From NCBI GenBank assembly GCA_020850595.1, contig JADZEK010000133.1:1-64000 (forward strand): 64,000 bases of DNA, in the 5' to 3' direction. Source of the DNA: Anaerolineales bacterium. GTDB lineage: Bacteria; Chloroflexota; Anaerolineae; Anaerolineales; UBA6663. Numbering within the stretch: the first letter of the stretch is position 1; every line of letters starts with the position of its first letter. The notes under the pieces are model-generated. The model had not been told where the DNA came from. It made no database searches and saw only the letters and a program-made list of their open reading frames with translations. Shown piece by piece: positions 42,523 through 50,830 of this stretch. A program made the position numbers and the translations under genes.

Positions 42523-43242
42523 ATGCCCAAATCCACGCCGGAACAAATCCGCGCGCGCTTCGACGCAGACGTGGAACGCTTTTCCAACTTAGAGACCGGC
42601 CAGAGCGCGACCATGGACGCGCCGCTGGTGCTGGAGCTGGTGGTGCAGGCCGCCGCCGCCGCCACCCCGCGCGCCCGCGCCGCGCTCGACCTGGGCTGCG
42701 GCGCGGGCAACTACAGCCTCAAGCTCCTGCAAGCGCTGCCCAACCTGGACGTGACCCTGCTCGACCTGAGCCGCCCCATGCTCGAGCGCGCCGCCCAGCG
42801 CGTGCAGCCGCAGACCACCGGCCGCGTGACCACCGTGCAGGCCGACCTGCGCGCCTACGCCCCCGGCCCCGCGCAGTTCGATGTGATCCTGGCGGCGGCC
42901 GTGCTCCATCATTTGCGCGCCGACGCCGAGTGGCAGGCGGCCTTCGCCATGCTCTACGCCGCGCTGCGCCCTGGCGGCAGCGTGTGGATCGCCGACCTGG
43001 TGGCCCACGAGCACCCCGGCCCGCAAGCCGTCATCTGGCAGCGCTACGGCGAGTACCTGACCAGCCTGCGCGACACCGCCTACCGCGACACCGTCTTCGC
43101 CTACATCGAGGCCGAGGACTCGCCGCGCCCGCTCACCTACCAGCTCGACCGGCTGCGCGCCGCCGGCTTCGCCCAGGTGGACGTGCTCCACAAGCGCGGG
43201 CCGTTCGCGGCCTTTGGCGCGGTGAAAGGCGGCGCGGCCTGA
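42523..43242 (+). CDS. Class I SAM-dependent methyltransferase
   Basis: 239 residues. Motif I LDLGCGAGNYSLKLL, motif II DVTLLDLSRPML, LRAYAPGPAQFDVILAAAVLHHL as motif IV/post. Small-molecule or macromolecule substrate unknown. The stop codon overlaps the start of the SET-domain gene (TGATG), so a second methyltransferase is translated with it. N-terminal helix EQIRARFDADVERFSNLETGQ resembles those in tRNA/cofactor methyltransferases but is not diagnostic. Confidence 0.88.
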   Translation: MPKSTPEQIRARFDADVERFSNLETGQSATMDAPLVLELVVQAAAAATPRARAALDLGCGAGNYSLKLLQALPNLDVTLLDLSRPMLERAAQRVQPQTTGRVTTVQADLRAYAPGPAQFDVILAAAVLHHLRADAEWQAAFAMLYAALRPGGSVWIADLVAHEHPGPQAVIWQRYGEYLTSLRDTAYRDTVFAYIEAEDSPRPLTYQLDRLRAAGFAQVDVLHKRGPFAAFGAVKGGAA

Positions 43243-43742
43243 TGGCGCGGATGGGCCAGAACCCTGTGCCGCCCTTCGAGGTGCGCGCCTCGCCCATCCA
43301 GGGGCAGGGCGTGTTCGCCACCCGCCGCATCCGCCGCGGCGCGCGCCTGCTCGAGTACACGGGCGAGCGCATCAGCCACGCCGAGGCCAACCAGCGCTAC
43401 GACGACGACGCCGTGGACCACCCGCACACCTTCCTCTTCACCGTCAGCGCCCAGGTGGTGATAGACGCCGCCGTGGACGGCAACGCGGCGCGCTTCATCA
43501 ACCACTCCTGCGCCCCCAACTGCCAGGCCGTGGACGATGAGGGCCGCATCTTCATCGAAGCCGCCCGCGCCATCCGGCCCGGCGAAGAGCTGGCCTACGA
43601 CTACCAGCTCGAACGCGCCGGGCGCTGGCGCAAGGACTTCGCCCAGCGCTACGCCTGCCGCTGCGGCGCGCCCAACTGCCGCGGCGTGCTGCTGCTCAAG
43701 CCGAAGCGCCCCCGCCGCCCCGCGCGCGCCCTAGCCGCCTAA
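43242..43742 (+). CDS. SET-domain protein lysine methyltransferase-like, with post-SET
   Basis: 166 residues from ATG 43242. SET signatures in order: SPIQGQGVFATRRIRRGARLLEYTGE, ARFINHSCAPNC (NHSCxPNC, SAM/pseudoknot), and GEELAYDYQL; then a post-SET-like cluster CRCGAPNCRG that would bind zinc. Such proteins methylate lysines, in bacteria on histone-like or ribosomal proteins in the few studied cases. Translationally coupled to the class I methyltransferase. The 3' end overlaps the convergent VOC gene by 12 nt. The family is common in eukaryotes and scattered in bacteria, which suggests transfer. Confidence 0.92.
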   Translation: MARMGQNPVPPFEVRASPIQGQGVFATRRIRRGARLLEYTGERISHAEANQRYDDDAVDHPHTFLFTVSAQVVIDAAVDGNAARFINHSCAPNCQAVDDEGRIFIEAARAIRPGEELAYDYQLERAGRWRKDFAQRYACRCGAPNCRGVLLLKPKRPRRPARALAA

Positions 43743-44123
43743 CGGCGCGAACAGGTCTATCAGGTTCCCATCGGGGTCGAGCACCCCGGCGTAGCGCTGG
43801 CCCCAAAAAGCGTCCCACGGCGCGCGCTTGCCGACATAGCCCGCCGCCGTCAGTTGGGCGTACAGCGCATCCACCGCGGCGGGTGTGTCGCACTTAAACG
43901 CCAGGCCAATGGCGTGCCCCGCCGGCTCAACCCACTCTGGGTCGAAGCCCTTGATCAGCGCCACCGTGTCCCACGCCAAGCGGTAGCCGTTGGGCGTGAT
44001 GACTTCGACGTGGTCTTCTTGCTCGGCCCCTTCCGCGATGGCCAGCCCCAGTTGCCGGTAGAACGCCAGCGCCTTGGCCATATCGCGCACCGCAATGCCG
44101 ATCATGTCAAGCTGAATGTTCAT
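43731..44123 (-). CDS. VOC (glyoxalase-like) protein
   Basis: 130 residues. MNIQLDMIGIAVRDMAKALAFYRQLGL is a typical VOC start; the end YAGVLDPDGNLIDLFAPL is typical for the second half. GGGAG precedes the ATG. Metal-ligand positions (H/Q at start, E near YRLAWDT) are not fully conserved. Substrate unknown. Confidence 0.88.
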   Translation of the reverse strand: MNIQLDMIGIAVRDMAKALAFYRQLGLAIAEGAEQEDHVEVITPNGYRLAWDTVALIKGFDPEWVEPAGHAIGLAFKCDTPAAVDALYAQLTAAGYVGKRAPWDAFWGQRYAGVLDPDGNLIDLFAPLGG

Positions 44124-44295
44124 CGTTCGCTCCCTGAGTCCGGTTGTTGCCCCAGTCTAGCACGGCCGCGCCGGCGCCCGCCGGTCTGCGTTGGGCGGAC
44201 GGCCCCGCGGGTCTTGGCCCCAGCCCCGCGCGCTGGCCCGCCTCTTGCACTAACCCTGCATGCGCGGAGCGCCTAACCCCCGCGCTGGAGGCAGC

Positions 44296-45123
44296 ATGTC
44301 ATCCGATCCCCGCCTAATGTCGTCGCTGGCCGCCCCGGCCGCCCCGCGCCCGGCTCCGCCCGCCGCGCCGACGGCCGCGTCGAGCGCCCAATCCACCTCG
44401 GCCCCGGCCGCTGCTGCTCCGCGCGCGGCCCCGGCCGCCCAACCCGCGCCCGCCGCCGCGCGCGTGCGCTCGCTGCGGGCCGCCGCCATCCGCGCCCGCG
44501 CCTGGCAAACCGTCTGGTCGCTGGCCCTGCGCTACCCCGGCCTGGAAGTCTTCGAGGGCCTCGCCGCCAACCCCAGCGGCAGCCTGGAGCGCGCCCTGCG
44601 CTGGTGCCTGGCCGGGGCCGCCCTGGGCTTTGGCCCGCCCGCCCTGTTCAGCTTCGTGCGCGGCCTCGTCCCCCTGCCCACCATCCTGTTTTCATATGGC
44701 GCGCTCGTCGTGCTGCTCGTGGCCGCCTTCGCCCTGGCGGTCGCCGCCGCCTGCGCCGCCGCCGCGCACCTCGCTGCTCACGGCTTCCGGCTGCGCCCGC
44801 ACCTGTTGGAGCGCCAACCGGCCCCGGCGGGCGGCGCGGGCCTCTTTCAGCGCGAAGTCTACGCCCGGCTGCTGTTCGCCTGCGCCGCCTTCGCCGCGCC
44901 GCTCAGCCTGGCCCTGGGCGGAGCGCTGCTCCTGCCCGGCCTGGCGCGCGTCGTGGCCGTCCTGGGCCTTGCCGCCGCGTCCGTCGCCCTGGGCGGCCTG
45001 GCCGTGCGCGCCGCCTGCCGGGTTAGCGCGCGCTGGGCCGCCGTGGCCGCGCTGGCCGGGTTCGCCGCCGCGCTGCTGCCGCTGGCCGTCATCGCCGGCG
45101 CGTGGTGGGGCCTGACCAGCTAG
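44296..45123 (+). CDS. Integral membrane protein with Ala/Pro-rich N-terminus
   Basis: 275 residues from ATG 44296, preceded by GGAGG with 4 nt spacing. First ~65 residues are low-complexity Ala/Pro; five hydrophobic segments follow (around WCLAGAALGFGPPALF, ILFSYGALVVLLVAAFALAVAA, LLFACAAFAAPLSLALGGALLL, VVAVLGLAAASVALGGLAV, AAVAALAGFAAALLPLAVIAG). The layout recalls Yip1-like proteins, but I see no firm match. Confidence 0.65.
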   Translation: MSSDPRLMSSLAAPAAPRPAPPAAPTAASSAQSTSAPAAAAPRAAPAAQPAPAAARVRSLRAAAIRARAWQTVWSLALRYPGLEVFEGLAANPSGSLERALRWCLAGAALGFGPPALFSFVRGLVPLPTILFSYGALVVLLVAAFALAVAAACAAAAHLAAHGFRLRPHLLERQPAPAGGAGLFQREVYARLLFACAAFAAPLSLALGGALLLPGLARVVAVLGLAAASVALGGLAVRAACRVSARWAAVAALAGFAAALLPLAVIAGAWWGLTS

Positions 45124-45492
45124 GGTCCCATCACCGCGCCAAAACAATAACGGGCCGGGCGCTGATTGCAGCCGCCTGGCCCGTTGGCGTGAGAGCCGAC
45201 TGAGCTTCCACGAGTCACCGACGCCGGAACGAAGGAACCAATCTCATTCGCGCCCGTCTCTTTGGCTTTCCCGGGGCAAACACAGGGCGACGCGCATCTG
45301 TCGGGCCGGCTGGCTCACGGTCGCGGACGCGTGAGCGGGTACGGGTAAGTCGCCGGCACCTGGTTGGCTGGCTTACGTTCGCGCCTATGGGGGCCGGGGG
45401 TTAGGGCTTTACCCAGCGCGCCCCGCCGCTTGTCAACCGCCTCTATAATGAGCGGCGCGTATCCCTGAGACCCTTGAGGCCCCGCCCCCCCC
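45124..45492. other. Gene-free spacer with terminator hairpin and a -10 box
   Basis: A terminator-like stem AACGGGCC / GGCCCGTT (45149-45156 and 45178-45185) closes the upstream gene. TATAAT at 45444-45449 is the likely -10 of the gene at 45493, with a leader of about 37 nt. No gene or other repeat is seen in the rest. Confidence 0.6.
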
Positions 45493-46137
45493 ATGCCCAC
45501 CCTCCAATCCGCCCTCACCCCCACCGAAGCCGAGCGCCTCGCCCGCCTCGACACCCCGCTCAAAATCCAGGCCTTCCTCGACACCTTCGCCTACAGCACC
45601 GAAGACCGCTACCGCGCCCCGCTCACCGCCCTGCGCGACCGCACCGCCCACTGCTACGACGGGGCCATCCTGGCCGCCGCGCTGTTGCAGCGCCTGGGCC
45701 ACCCCGCCCAGGTGCTCGATATGCTCCCCAACGACCGCGACGACGACCACCTGCTCGCCCTCTTCCAGGTAGACCGTCACTGGGGCGCACTCGCCAAAAG
45801 CAACTTCAGCGGCCTGCGCTACCGCGAACCGATCCACCGCACCTTGCGCGAACTCGTCCTCTCCTACTTCGAAGACTACTTCAACGCCGCCGGCGAAAAG
45901 ACCCTGCGCGCCTACACCCTGCCTCTGCGCCTGGCCCGCTTCAACCGCCTGAACTGGGAGACCGACGACGCCGCCCTCGACGCCATCGCCGACGCCATCG
46001 ACACCGTCCGCAAAGTCACCTTGCTCACCCCGGCCATGGTGGCCCGCCTCTGCCGCGTGGACGAGCGCGCCCGGCAAGCGGGCCTACTCGGGGCCGACCC
46101 GGCCGGCCTGTTCCACCTCGACCCCGGCCCCGAATAA
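45493..46137 (+). CDS. Transglutaminase-like protein (predicted)
   Basis: 214 residues. The segment TAHCYDGAILAAALLQRLGHPAQVLDM resembles the Cys motif of transglutaminase-like cysteine proteases (C followed by D/N and a helix, then H/P); DDHLLALFQVDRHWGALAKSN has His and Asn in the order needed for a catalytic triad. No signal peptide, so it would act in the cytoplasm. Assignment is by motif only; the rest is helical. Confidence 0.6.
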   Translation: MPTLQSALTPTEAERLARLDTPLKIQAFLDTFAYSTEDRYRAPLTALRDRTAHCYDGAILAAALLQRLGHPAQVLDMLPNDRDDDHLLALFQVDRHWGALAKSNFSGLRYREPIHRTLRELVLSYFEDYFNAAGEKTLRAYTLPLRLARFNRLNWETDDAALDAIADAIDTVRKVTLLTPAMVARLCRVDERARQAGLLGADPAGLFHLDPGPE

Positions 46138-46272
46138 GCTCGGCCCATTGCGCCTCTGCTACAATAGCGCCCGGCCTCCACCCGGCTCATCATCCATCAG
46201 TCCCTAGCGAAGCCTCCCCCGCGTCTCGACACGGGGAGCGGCTCCCAACCACACCCGACAGCCACTATCCGC

Positions 46273-46995
46273 ATGGAACTCTACTTTCTTCGTCACGCCC
46301 AATCTGAGAACAACGCCCTGGCCGCCCGCAACGCCGCTAACGAAGTCCGCACCCACGACCCTGAGCTGACCTCCCTCGGCCAACAGCAAGCCGCCCACCT
46401 GGCCGACTTCCTGGCCCAGACCAACCTCGCCGCCCAGACCACCCCCTACGACCCGCAGAACCGGCGCGGCGTCGGCCTGACCCACCTCTACGCCAGCCTG
46501 ATGGTGCGCGCCGTCCACACCGGCACGGTCATCGCCCGCCGCCTGGGCCTGCCCCTGACCGCCTGGCCCGACTGGCACGAAGAAGGCGGCCTGTTCCTGG
46601 AAGAGCAGCCGGGCGTCTTCGTCGGGCGCCCCGGCCACGGCCGCGCCTACTTCACCCAAGCATATCCCGACTTCATCCTGCCCGAGAGCCTCACCGAGGC
46701 CGGTTGGTGGACGGCCGGCCTGGAGCCATACGAGGACCGCCCGCGCCGCGCCCGCCGCGCCGTGGCCGCCCTGCTCGAGCGCCACGGCCCCACCGACGAC
46801 CGCGTCGGCATCGTCAGCCACGGCGGCTTCTACAACCACATCCTGGCCGCCCTCATGGACTTGCCCGCCCCCTACCGGCTCGGGCACATGCTCAACAACG
46901 CCTCGATCACCCGCATCGTCCTGGCCCCGGACGCCCACTACGTCGTCTACCAGAACCGCTGCGAGTACCTGCCCACCGAGCTGATCACCGCCTGA
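46273..46995 (+). CDS. Histidine phosphatase family protein
   Basis: 240 residues. RHAQSENN at residues 7-14 is the RHG-type catalytic motif; VSHGGFYNHIL near residue 183 supplies the second His; LTSLGQQQAAHL and SLMVRAVHTGTVIARRLG are phosphoglycerate-mutase-like features. It is likely a phosphatase on a small molecule. The spacing to the downstream small-RNA candidate is about 90 nt. Confidence 0.93.
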   Translation: MELYFLRHAQSENNALAARNAANEVRTHDPELTSLGQQQAAHLADFLAQTNLAAQTTPYDPQNRRGVGLTHLYASLMVRAVHTGTVIARRLGLPLTAWPDWHEEGGLFLEEQPGVFVGRPGHGRAYFTQAYPDFILPESLTEAGWWTAGLEPYEDRPRRARRAVAALLERHGPTDDRVGIVSHGGFYNHILAALMDLPAPYRLGHMLNNASITRIVLAPDAHYVVYQNRCEYLPTELITA

Positions 46996-47080
46996 GGCCG
47001 CCGCCTGCCGCGCCGGGCCGCCGCAGACCGAGCGTATGCCAGCCGTAGGGCGGCGGTTGGGCGCGGCGGCCGTGGAGGTA

Positions 47081-47160
47081 GTATCCTAAGCATAGAAGAG
47101 CATAGTCTTCTTCTCCTCCTTGTGAGAGAGCCGGGGATCGGCGTCCCCGGCTCTCGCTCA
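47081..47160 (+). ncRNA. Candidate small RNA with anti-SD stretch, copy B
   Basis: Second copy of the element at 33.17 kb, 13.9 kb away. TATCCT (47082-47087) stands where copy A has TATCTT. Hairpin 1 AGAAGA (47094-47099) / TCTTCT (47106-47111) with loop gcatag; TCTCCTCCTT (47112-47121), identical to copy A; 11-bp GC stem GAGAGCCGGGG (47126-47136) / CCCCGGCTCTC (47145-47155) with loop atcggcgt. Flanking sequence outside the element is not conserved. Strand is inferred as for copy A. Confidence 0.55.
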
Positions 47161-47237
47161 TTTCAGCCCCGGCACTGCCCGCTCCAACCTGGCCGCAAAT
47201 AGGTTAGAAACCGCCCGCCCTGTCCGGCTTAAACGCA

Positions 47238-47264
47238 AACGAGCCGGCTAACTGCCGGCCCGTT
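47238..47264 (-). terminator. Terminator of the GH99-like gene
   Basis: On the minus strand AACGGGCCGGC and GCCGGCTCGTT pair with one mismatch, followed by tgcgttt. It lies 16 nt beyond the stop of the minus-strand gene. Confidence 0.6.
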
Positions 47265-47279
47265 GGGCATGGCCGCCGG

Positions 47280-48641
47280 CTAGCGCCGGCGGTAAGCGTT
47301 GGCGTACTGGCAGGTCAGGTTGAGGTACAGGTCGCCCTCGCCCCGGCTCGGCTCGATGGCCGTGCCCTCGACCCACTCGTTGAACGACTTCACCAGCAGG
47401 AAGTCGCCGCCCGTTTCGGCCGTGGCCGCGAACGTGGCCGCATAGTACGCGCCCGCGCCCCGGTCGCGGACGAAGGGCGGCTGCGGCGCGCGAAAGTCCA
47501 TCTGCGTGTTGGCGGCGCGGGTGTCGTCGTAGCCGGGGGCAATGGTGTCGCCCCAATACAGCCCGCCAATCGGCAGCCCGCCTTGCGCCTCCACCCCGCG
47601 CAGCAGCGCCGCGAAGCGCGCCTGCTTTAGGTAGGCTTGCGGGTAGTCGCGATGGTCAATGCGGTAGACGTACAGGCCGTCGAACAGCGGGTTGAAGGTG
47701 GTGTACAGCCCCTCGGCCATCCACAGCGTGGCGTGGTTGGGGTCGGTGGCGGCGCGGATGCGGCTCCACGCGGCCCACGCCTCGGCCTCGTTGCCCCACG
47801 GCCGCGACATGTCGGTGAAGAGCAGCAGCGGCCGCCCACCCACCCGCCGATAGTTGGGGTGGTTGACCCAGTTCGCCAGCACATAGTTGATCGCGTCAAT
47901 GAGCGCCTGCTCGCCCTGGCCCGGCCAGGTGTTGGTCAGCAGCAGCACGGCATGCTGCAAGTTGGCGCCGCGCGAGGCCGCCAGCAGTTGCTCAAAGTTG
48001 CCCGTGGTCACCGGGTCGAAGGGGCCGTACCAGTGCGCGGCGAAGCCATCCAGGCAGGCTTGCTGCGCCTGCGCCACCTGCCGCTGGATGGCGCCGTAAT
48101 CCGAGGAGGAATACGGCCCGGCGGCGGGAATGTCGAAGGTCTGCGTGCCGTCGAACACATCTGGGCTGTACCACAGCATATAGTCGGCCAGCACGAAGCG
48201 CGGCGTGCCCAGGTGGTTGAGTTGGGCCGGATAGGGGGTCGGGATTACGACCGGCGCCGCCGCCTCGTCGGGGTGGTGCGGGCCGCGCCCGGCGAGGCGC
48301 ACGATGGTGGGCAGTTGCAGGGTCTGCCCGGCGGGCAGCGCCGCCTGAAGATAGGCGGTCAGGCCGGCGGCGGGCAGCGGGCCGTTGGCGGCGGCCAGCG
48401 TGAGCGGGCGCAGGTGAAAGCGCAGCGCCAGCCGGGCCAGCGTGTCACCGGGCTGGGTCACATAGGTGGTAGGCGGGGTCTCTTGGGCGGGGGGGCGGCC
48501 CGCGGCGGCTTGCAGCCGGGTTTCGCCGCGCAGCAGCAGCATGGCCGCCAGGCACGCGCCGGAGAGCGCCGCGCGCCAGGCCCACTCCCACAGCGCGGGG
48601 GGCAGCGGCCAGAACCGGCCACCAGGAGGCATCAGCGTCAT
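47280..48641 (-). CDS. GH99-like glycoside hydrolase fold protein with LysM
   Basis: 453 residues. One N-terminal transmembrane helix or signal (about 15-40), a LysM-like motif TTYVTQPGDTLARLALRFHL and following 40 residues, then a C-terminal domain with YMLWYSPDVFD, GFAAHWYGPFDP, RPLLLFTDM, DGLYVYRID and KSFNEWVEGTAIEPS. The last is the catalytic-end motif of the GH99/GH71-like group that handles mannan or extracellular glycans. LysM would attach it to the cell wall. Substrate not known. Confidence 0.85.
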   Translation of the reverse strand: MTLMPPGGRFWPLPPALWEWAWRAALSGACLAAMLLLRGETRLQAAAGRPPAQETPPTTYVTQPGDTLARLALRFHLRPLTLAAANGPLPAAGLTAYLQAALPAGQTLQLPTIVRLAGRGPHHPDEAAAPVVIPTPYPAQLNHLGTPRFVLADYMLWYSPDVFDGTQTFDIPAAGPYSSSDYGAIQRQVAQAQQACLDGFAAHWYGPFDPVTTGNFEQLLAASRGANLQHAVLLLTNTWPGQGEQALIDAINYVLANWVNHPNYRRVGGRPLLLFTDMSRPWGNEAEAWAAWSRIRAATDPNHATLWMAEGLYTTFNPLFDGLYVYRIDHRDYPQAYLKQARFAALLRGVEAQGGLPIGGLYWGDTIAPGYDDTRAANTQMDFRAPQPPFVRDRGAGAYYAATFAATAETGGDFLLVKSFNEWVEGTAIEPSRGEGDLYLNLTCQYANAYRRR

Positions 48642-48676
48642 GCGTCAAGCTGAGAGCAAGGTTCGTGCCGGGCCGC

Positions 48677-50278
48677 TTAGCTCTCCACCAGCAGGCCCAG
48701 GTGCGCCAGCGTGTGCAGGCAGGTTTCCACCTGCTCGCGCACCAGCGCGGGCTTCTGGGCTGGGTCGGTCAACTCCTGGCCGTCTTTCTCCACGGCCAGC
48801 GAGGGGTTGGCCAGCACCAGCGCCGCCAGCGCCGCGGCGTCGCGTGTGCCGTCGAGGAACGGCGTCAGGTACCAGCTCAGCGTGTCGAGGTGGATATGGT
48901 GGTGATAGGGGTTGGTCACGCTGCGGCCGAAGATCGCCTGAAAGCGCGCGCTGGGCAGGGCGCTGGGCCGCTCGGCGGGTGTGAGGGCCAGCGGCGGCGC
49001 GAACGCATGCAGGTCAATCAGGGCGCTGTCGGCGGTGTAGCCTTGCAGCAGGTTCTGGCCGAGGGCGTCGGCCTCGCGCGTGAGGGTCACGCGGCTGAGG
49101 GCCATGCTTGGGTCGGGGTAGGTGCGGGCGCAGGCTTCGGCCACCAGGTCATTGAACGGCACCGAGCGCGGGTGGGCGTTCGCCAGGACTTGCAGCGCGG
49201 CCTTCGTCACGGGGTGCGCCGTGGAGTAGGTGTTGGCGCTGCCCTCGGTGGCGAAGGTCTCATAGTCGGCGCTGGTCAGGTCGGCCGCGGGGTTGGTCGG
49301 CCGCAGCGCGGCGCGCACGAAGAGGTTCTTGAGGCGGTAGCTCGGCACGCTGCGGTCCACCGGCGCGTCGCCCAGCGCCAGCAGCGACGAACGAAAGGTG
49401 CGGTTGGAGAGGAAGTCGAAGAACTGCTCCAGCGCCGTCAGGCTGTGACTGTAGGGCTGCGCCAGAGGTTGGGCAGTGGCCGGCAGCACGCTCTCCAGCG
49501 CCTTCAGGCCGCGGTCGGCGTCGCCCAGGTATTGCAGGCCATGCGCCTCCACCCGCTCGGCGAACTCGTGAAAGTAAATGGGCAGGTTGCTGTCTTCGAG
49601 ATACTCGTGATAGATGTAGTCGTCGTCTTGCTGGGCCACGATCTCGGCTTCGGCGCGCAGCGTGGCCCCATAGGCGCTCAGTTCGGTGGCCTCGGGCGGC
49701 GCGACGATCTCGGCCAACCCGCGAATGAACTCACGGCTCTGGCGGATGCGCTCGCGGGCGTCGGGGATGTGACGCACGTGGTGGAGCAGCATCTCGCGCA
49801 CGCGCAGCTTGTCGTGCCAGCCCGGCAGGCAGTTATAGCTGACATAGGCCACGCCGTGCGGGGCCAGGTGCGCGCGGCAGACATCCAAAATCTTGGCCTG
49901 CACCTCGGTCGACACCCACGAATACACGCCGTGGCAGAGAATGTAGTCAAAGCGGCCGTAATCGGCGTCAATATCCAAAATCGAGGCATGGCGCAGGGTG
50001 AGGTTGGTCAGCCCCAGCTCGGCGAGGGCGGCCCGGCCGTCGGCGATCTGCCGCGCCGACAGGTCTACGCCCACGAACCGGCTGCCGGGCAGGTTGAGGG
50101 CCATGGGCAGCAGGTTGTGGCCGTTGGCGCAGCCCAGCTCCAGCACGCGGCAGGCCTCCAGCCGCGGCGGCTCCAGGCCGAGCAGGGTCGCCATGGTGGC
50201 CATCCGGTCGGGATGTGTGCGCACGTGCGTGCGGTTGAGATAGGGAATTTGGTCGTAGCTGTAGGGGGCGCTGGGCAT
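48677..50278 (-). CDS. SAM-dependent methyltransferase with regulatory domain
   Basis: 533 residues from ATG 50278; a longer open frame upstream has no coding look. N-terminal class I methyltransferase (ACRVLELGCANGHNLLPMAL, FVGVDLSARQIADG, DYILCHGVYSWV), then the regulatory domain of PF10119 type (residues ~220-310) and a C-terminal helical part. TACAAT (plus 50286-50291) ends 7 nt before the ATG, so it is leaderless by prediction. Such proteins occur in many bacteria; substrates are unknown. Confidence 0.88.
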   Translation of the reverse strand: MPSAPYSYDQIPYLNRTHVRTHPDRMATMATLLGLEPPRLEACRVLELGCANGHNLLPMALNLPGSRFVGVDLSARQIADGRAALAELGLTNLTLRHASILDIDADYGRFDYILCHGVYSWVSTEVQAKILDVCRAHLAPHGVAYVSYNCLPGWHDKLRVREMLLHHVRHIPDARERIRQSREFIRGLAEIVAPPEATELSAYGATLRAEAEIVAQQDDDYIYHEYLEDSNLPIYFHEFAERVEAHGLQYLGDADRGLKALESVLPATAQPLAQPYSHSLTALEQFFDFLSNRTFRSSLLALGDAPVDRSVPSYRLKNLFVRAALRPTNPAADLTSADYETFATEGSANTYSTAHPVTKAALQVLANAHPRSVPFNDLVAEACARTYPDPSMALSRVTLTREADALGQNLLQGYTADSALIDLHAFAPPLALTPAERPSALPSARFQAIFGRSVTNPYHHHIHLDTLSWYLTPFLDGTRDAAALAALVLANPSLAVEKDGQELTDPAQKPALVREQVETCLHTLAHLGLLVES

Positions 50279-50409
50279 GGGCCGTATTGTACTCCCAGGC
50301 GGCGGGCGTGTTTGCTTTTGACGACCGCACAAATATCGTCCGGCGCTGGACAGTTGGGCCGGGTCGGCGTTATTAATGAAACATTCACGCAGCCGGCCCC
50401 GTTTGAGCC

Positions 50410-50437
50410 TTGCTTTCTGCGTGAACCTTGTTACAAT
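50410..50437 (+). promoter_or_regulatory. Promoter of the small-RNA candidate
   Basis: TTGCTT at 50410-50415 and TACAAT at 50432-50437, 16-nt spacer; predicted start near 50444. An inverted repeat TTCACGCAG / CTGCGTGAA (50384-50392 and 50417-50425) surrounds the -35 box and could be an operator. Confidence 0.55.
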
Positions 50438-50443
50438 GTAAGC

Positions 50444-50501
50444 GATGGTCCGGTTCGCCGGACTGTCACCCCAACTGCCCCCCCTCAGTTGGGGTTTTTT
50501 T
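50444..50501 (+). ncRNA. Candidate small RNA with UUCG hairpin and C-rich loop
   Basis: About 58 nt. Hairpin 1 GTCCGG-ttcg-CCGGAC (50448-50463) has the very stable UUCG loop. The terminator is CCCCAACTG (50469-50477), loop CCCCCCCT, CAGTTGGGG (50486-50494), then seven T. C-rich loops in small RNAs pair with Shine-Dalgarno sequences. No open frame fits between promoter and terminator. The 3' half lies antisense to the 3' end of the HTH gene. Confidence 0.6.
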
Positions 50502-50756
50502 ATCCCCGCGCCCCGGCGGCAGAAACGCCTCGGCCCAGGTGACGGTGTGAATGCCGCAGCGCCGAAACCAGCGCTGCACCGTGGCCTGCGGCAGCCCCAG
50601 CGCGGCGGCCACCCCCGCCTGATTACCACGCTGGTTGTACAACTCGATGAGGACCTCGCGCACATCGCGCCCGCCGTGCGCGGCTTCTACGCGGCGCATC
50701 AGGGCGGTTTTGGGCAGGCGCGCCGGCGGCGGGCCGGGCAGGGTCGAACGCGGCAT
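50466..50756 (-). CDS. Small helix-turn-helix protein
   Basis: 96 residues. VREVLIELYNQRGNQAGVAAALGLPQATVQRWFRRCGI is a helix-turn-helix of resolvase/transposase or Fis-like type (GNQAGVAAALGLPQATVQRW). GAGG precedes the ATG by about 7 nt. The last codons pass through the small-RNA terminator on the other strand. Probably a DNA-binding protein; no partner is seen. Confidence 0.72.
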   Translation of the reverse strand: MPRSTLPGPPPARLPKTALMRRVEAAHGGRDVREVLIELYNQRGNQAGVAAALGLPQATVQRWFRRCGIHTVTWAEAFLPPGRGDKKTPTEGGQLG

Positions 50757-50830
50757 GGGGCACCTCGCAGTGGAACCGGTTGCCCTCAGCCTAGCGCTAA
50801 ATTGAGAGGTTAACCAGCGGCGCGCCGGAC

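Noticed and set aside
47637..48653. 338-residue open frame on the plus strand
   Set aside because: Antisense to the GH99-like gene, which has clear conserved motifs.
48665..50542. 625-residue open frame on the plus strand
   Set aside because: Antisense to the methyltransferase with regulatory domain and passes through the small-RNA promoter; no coding signature.
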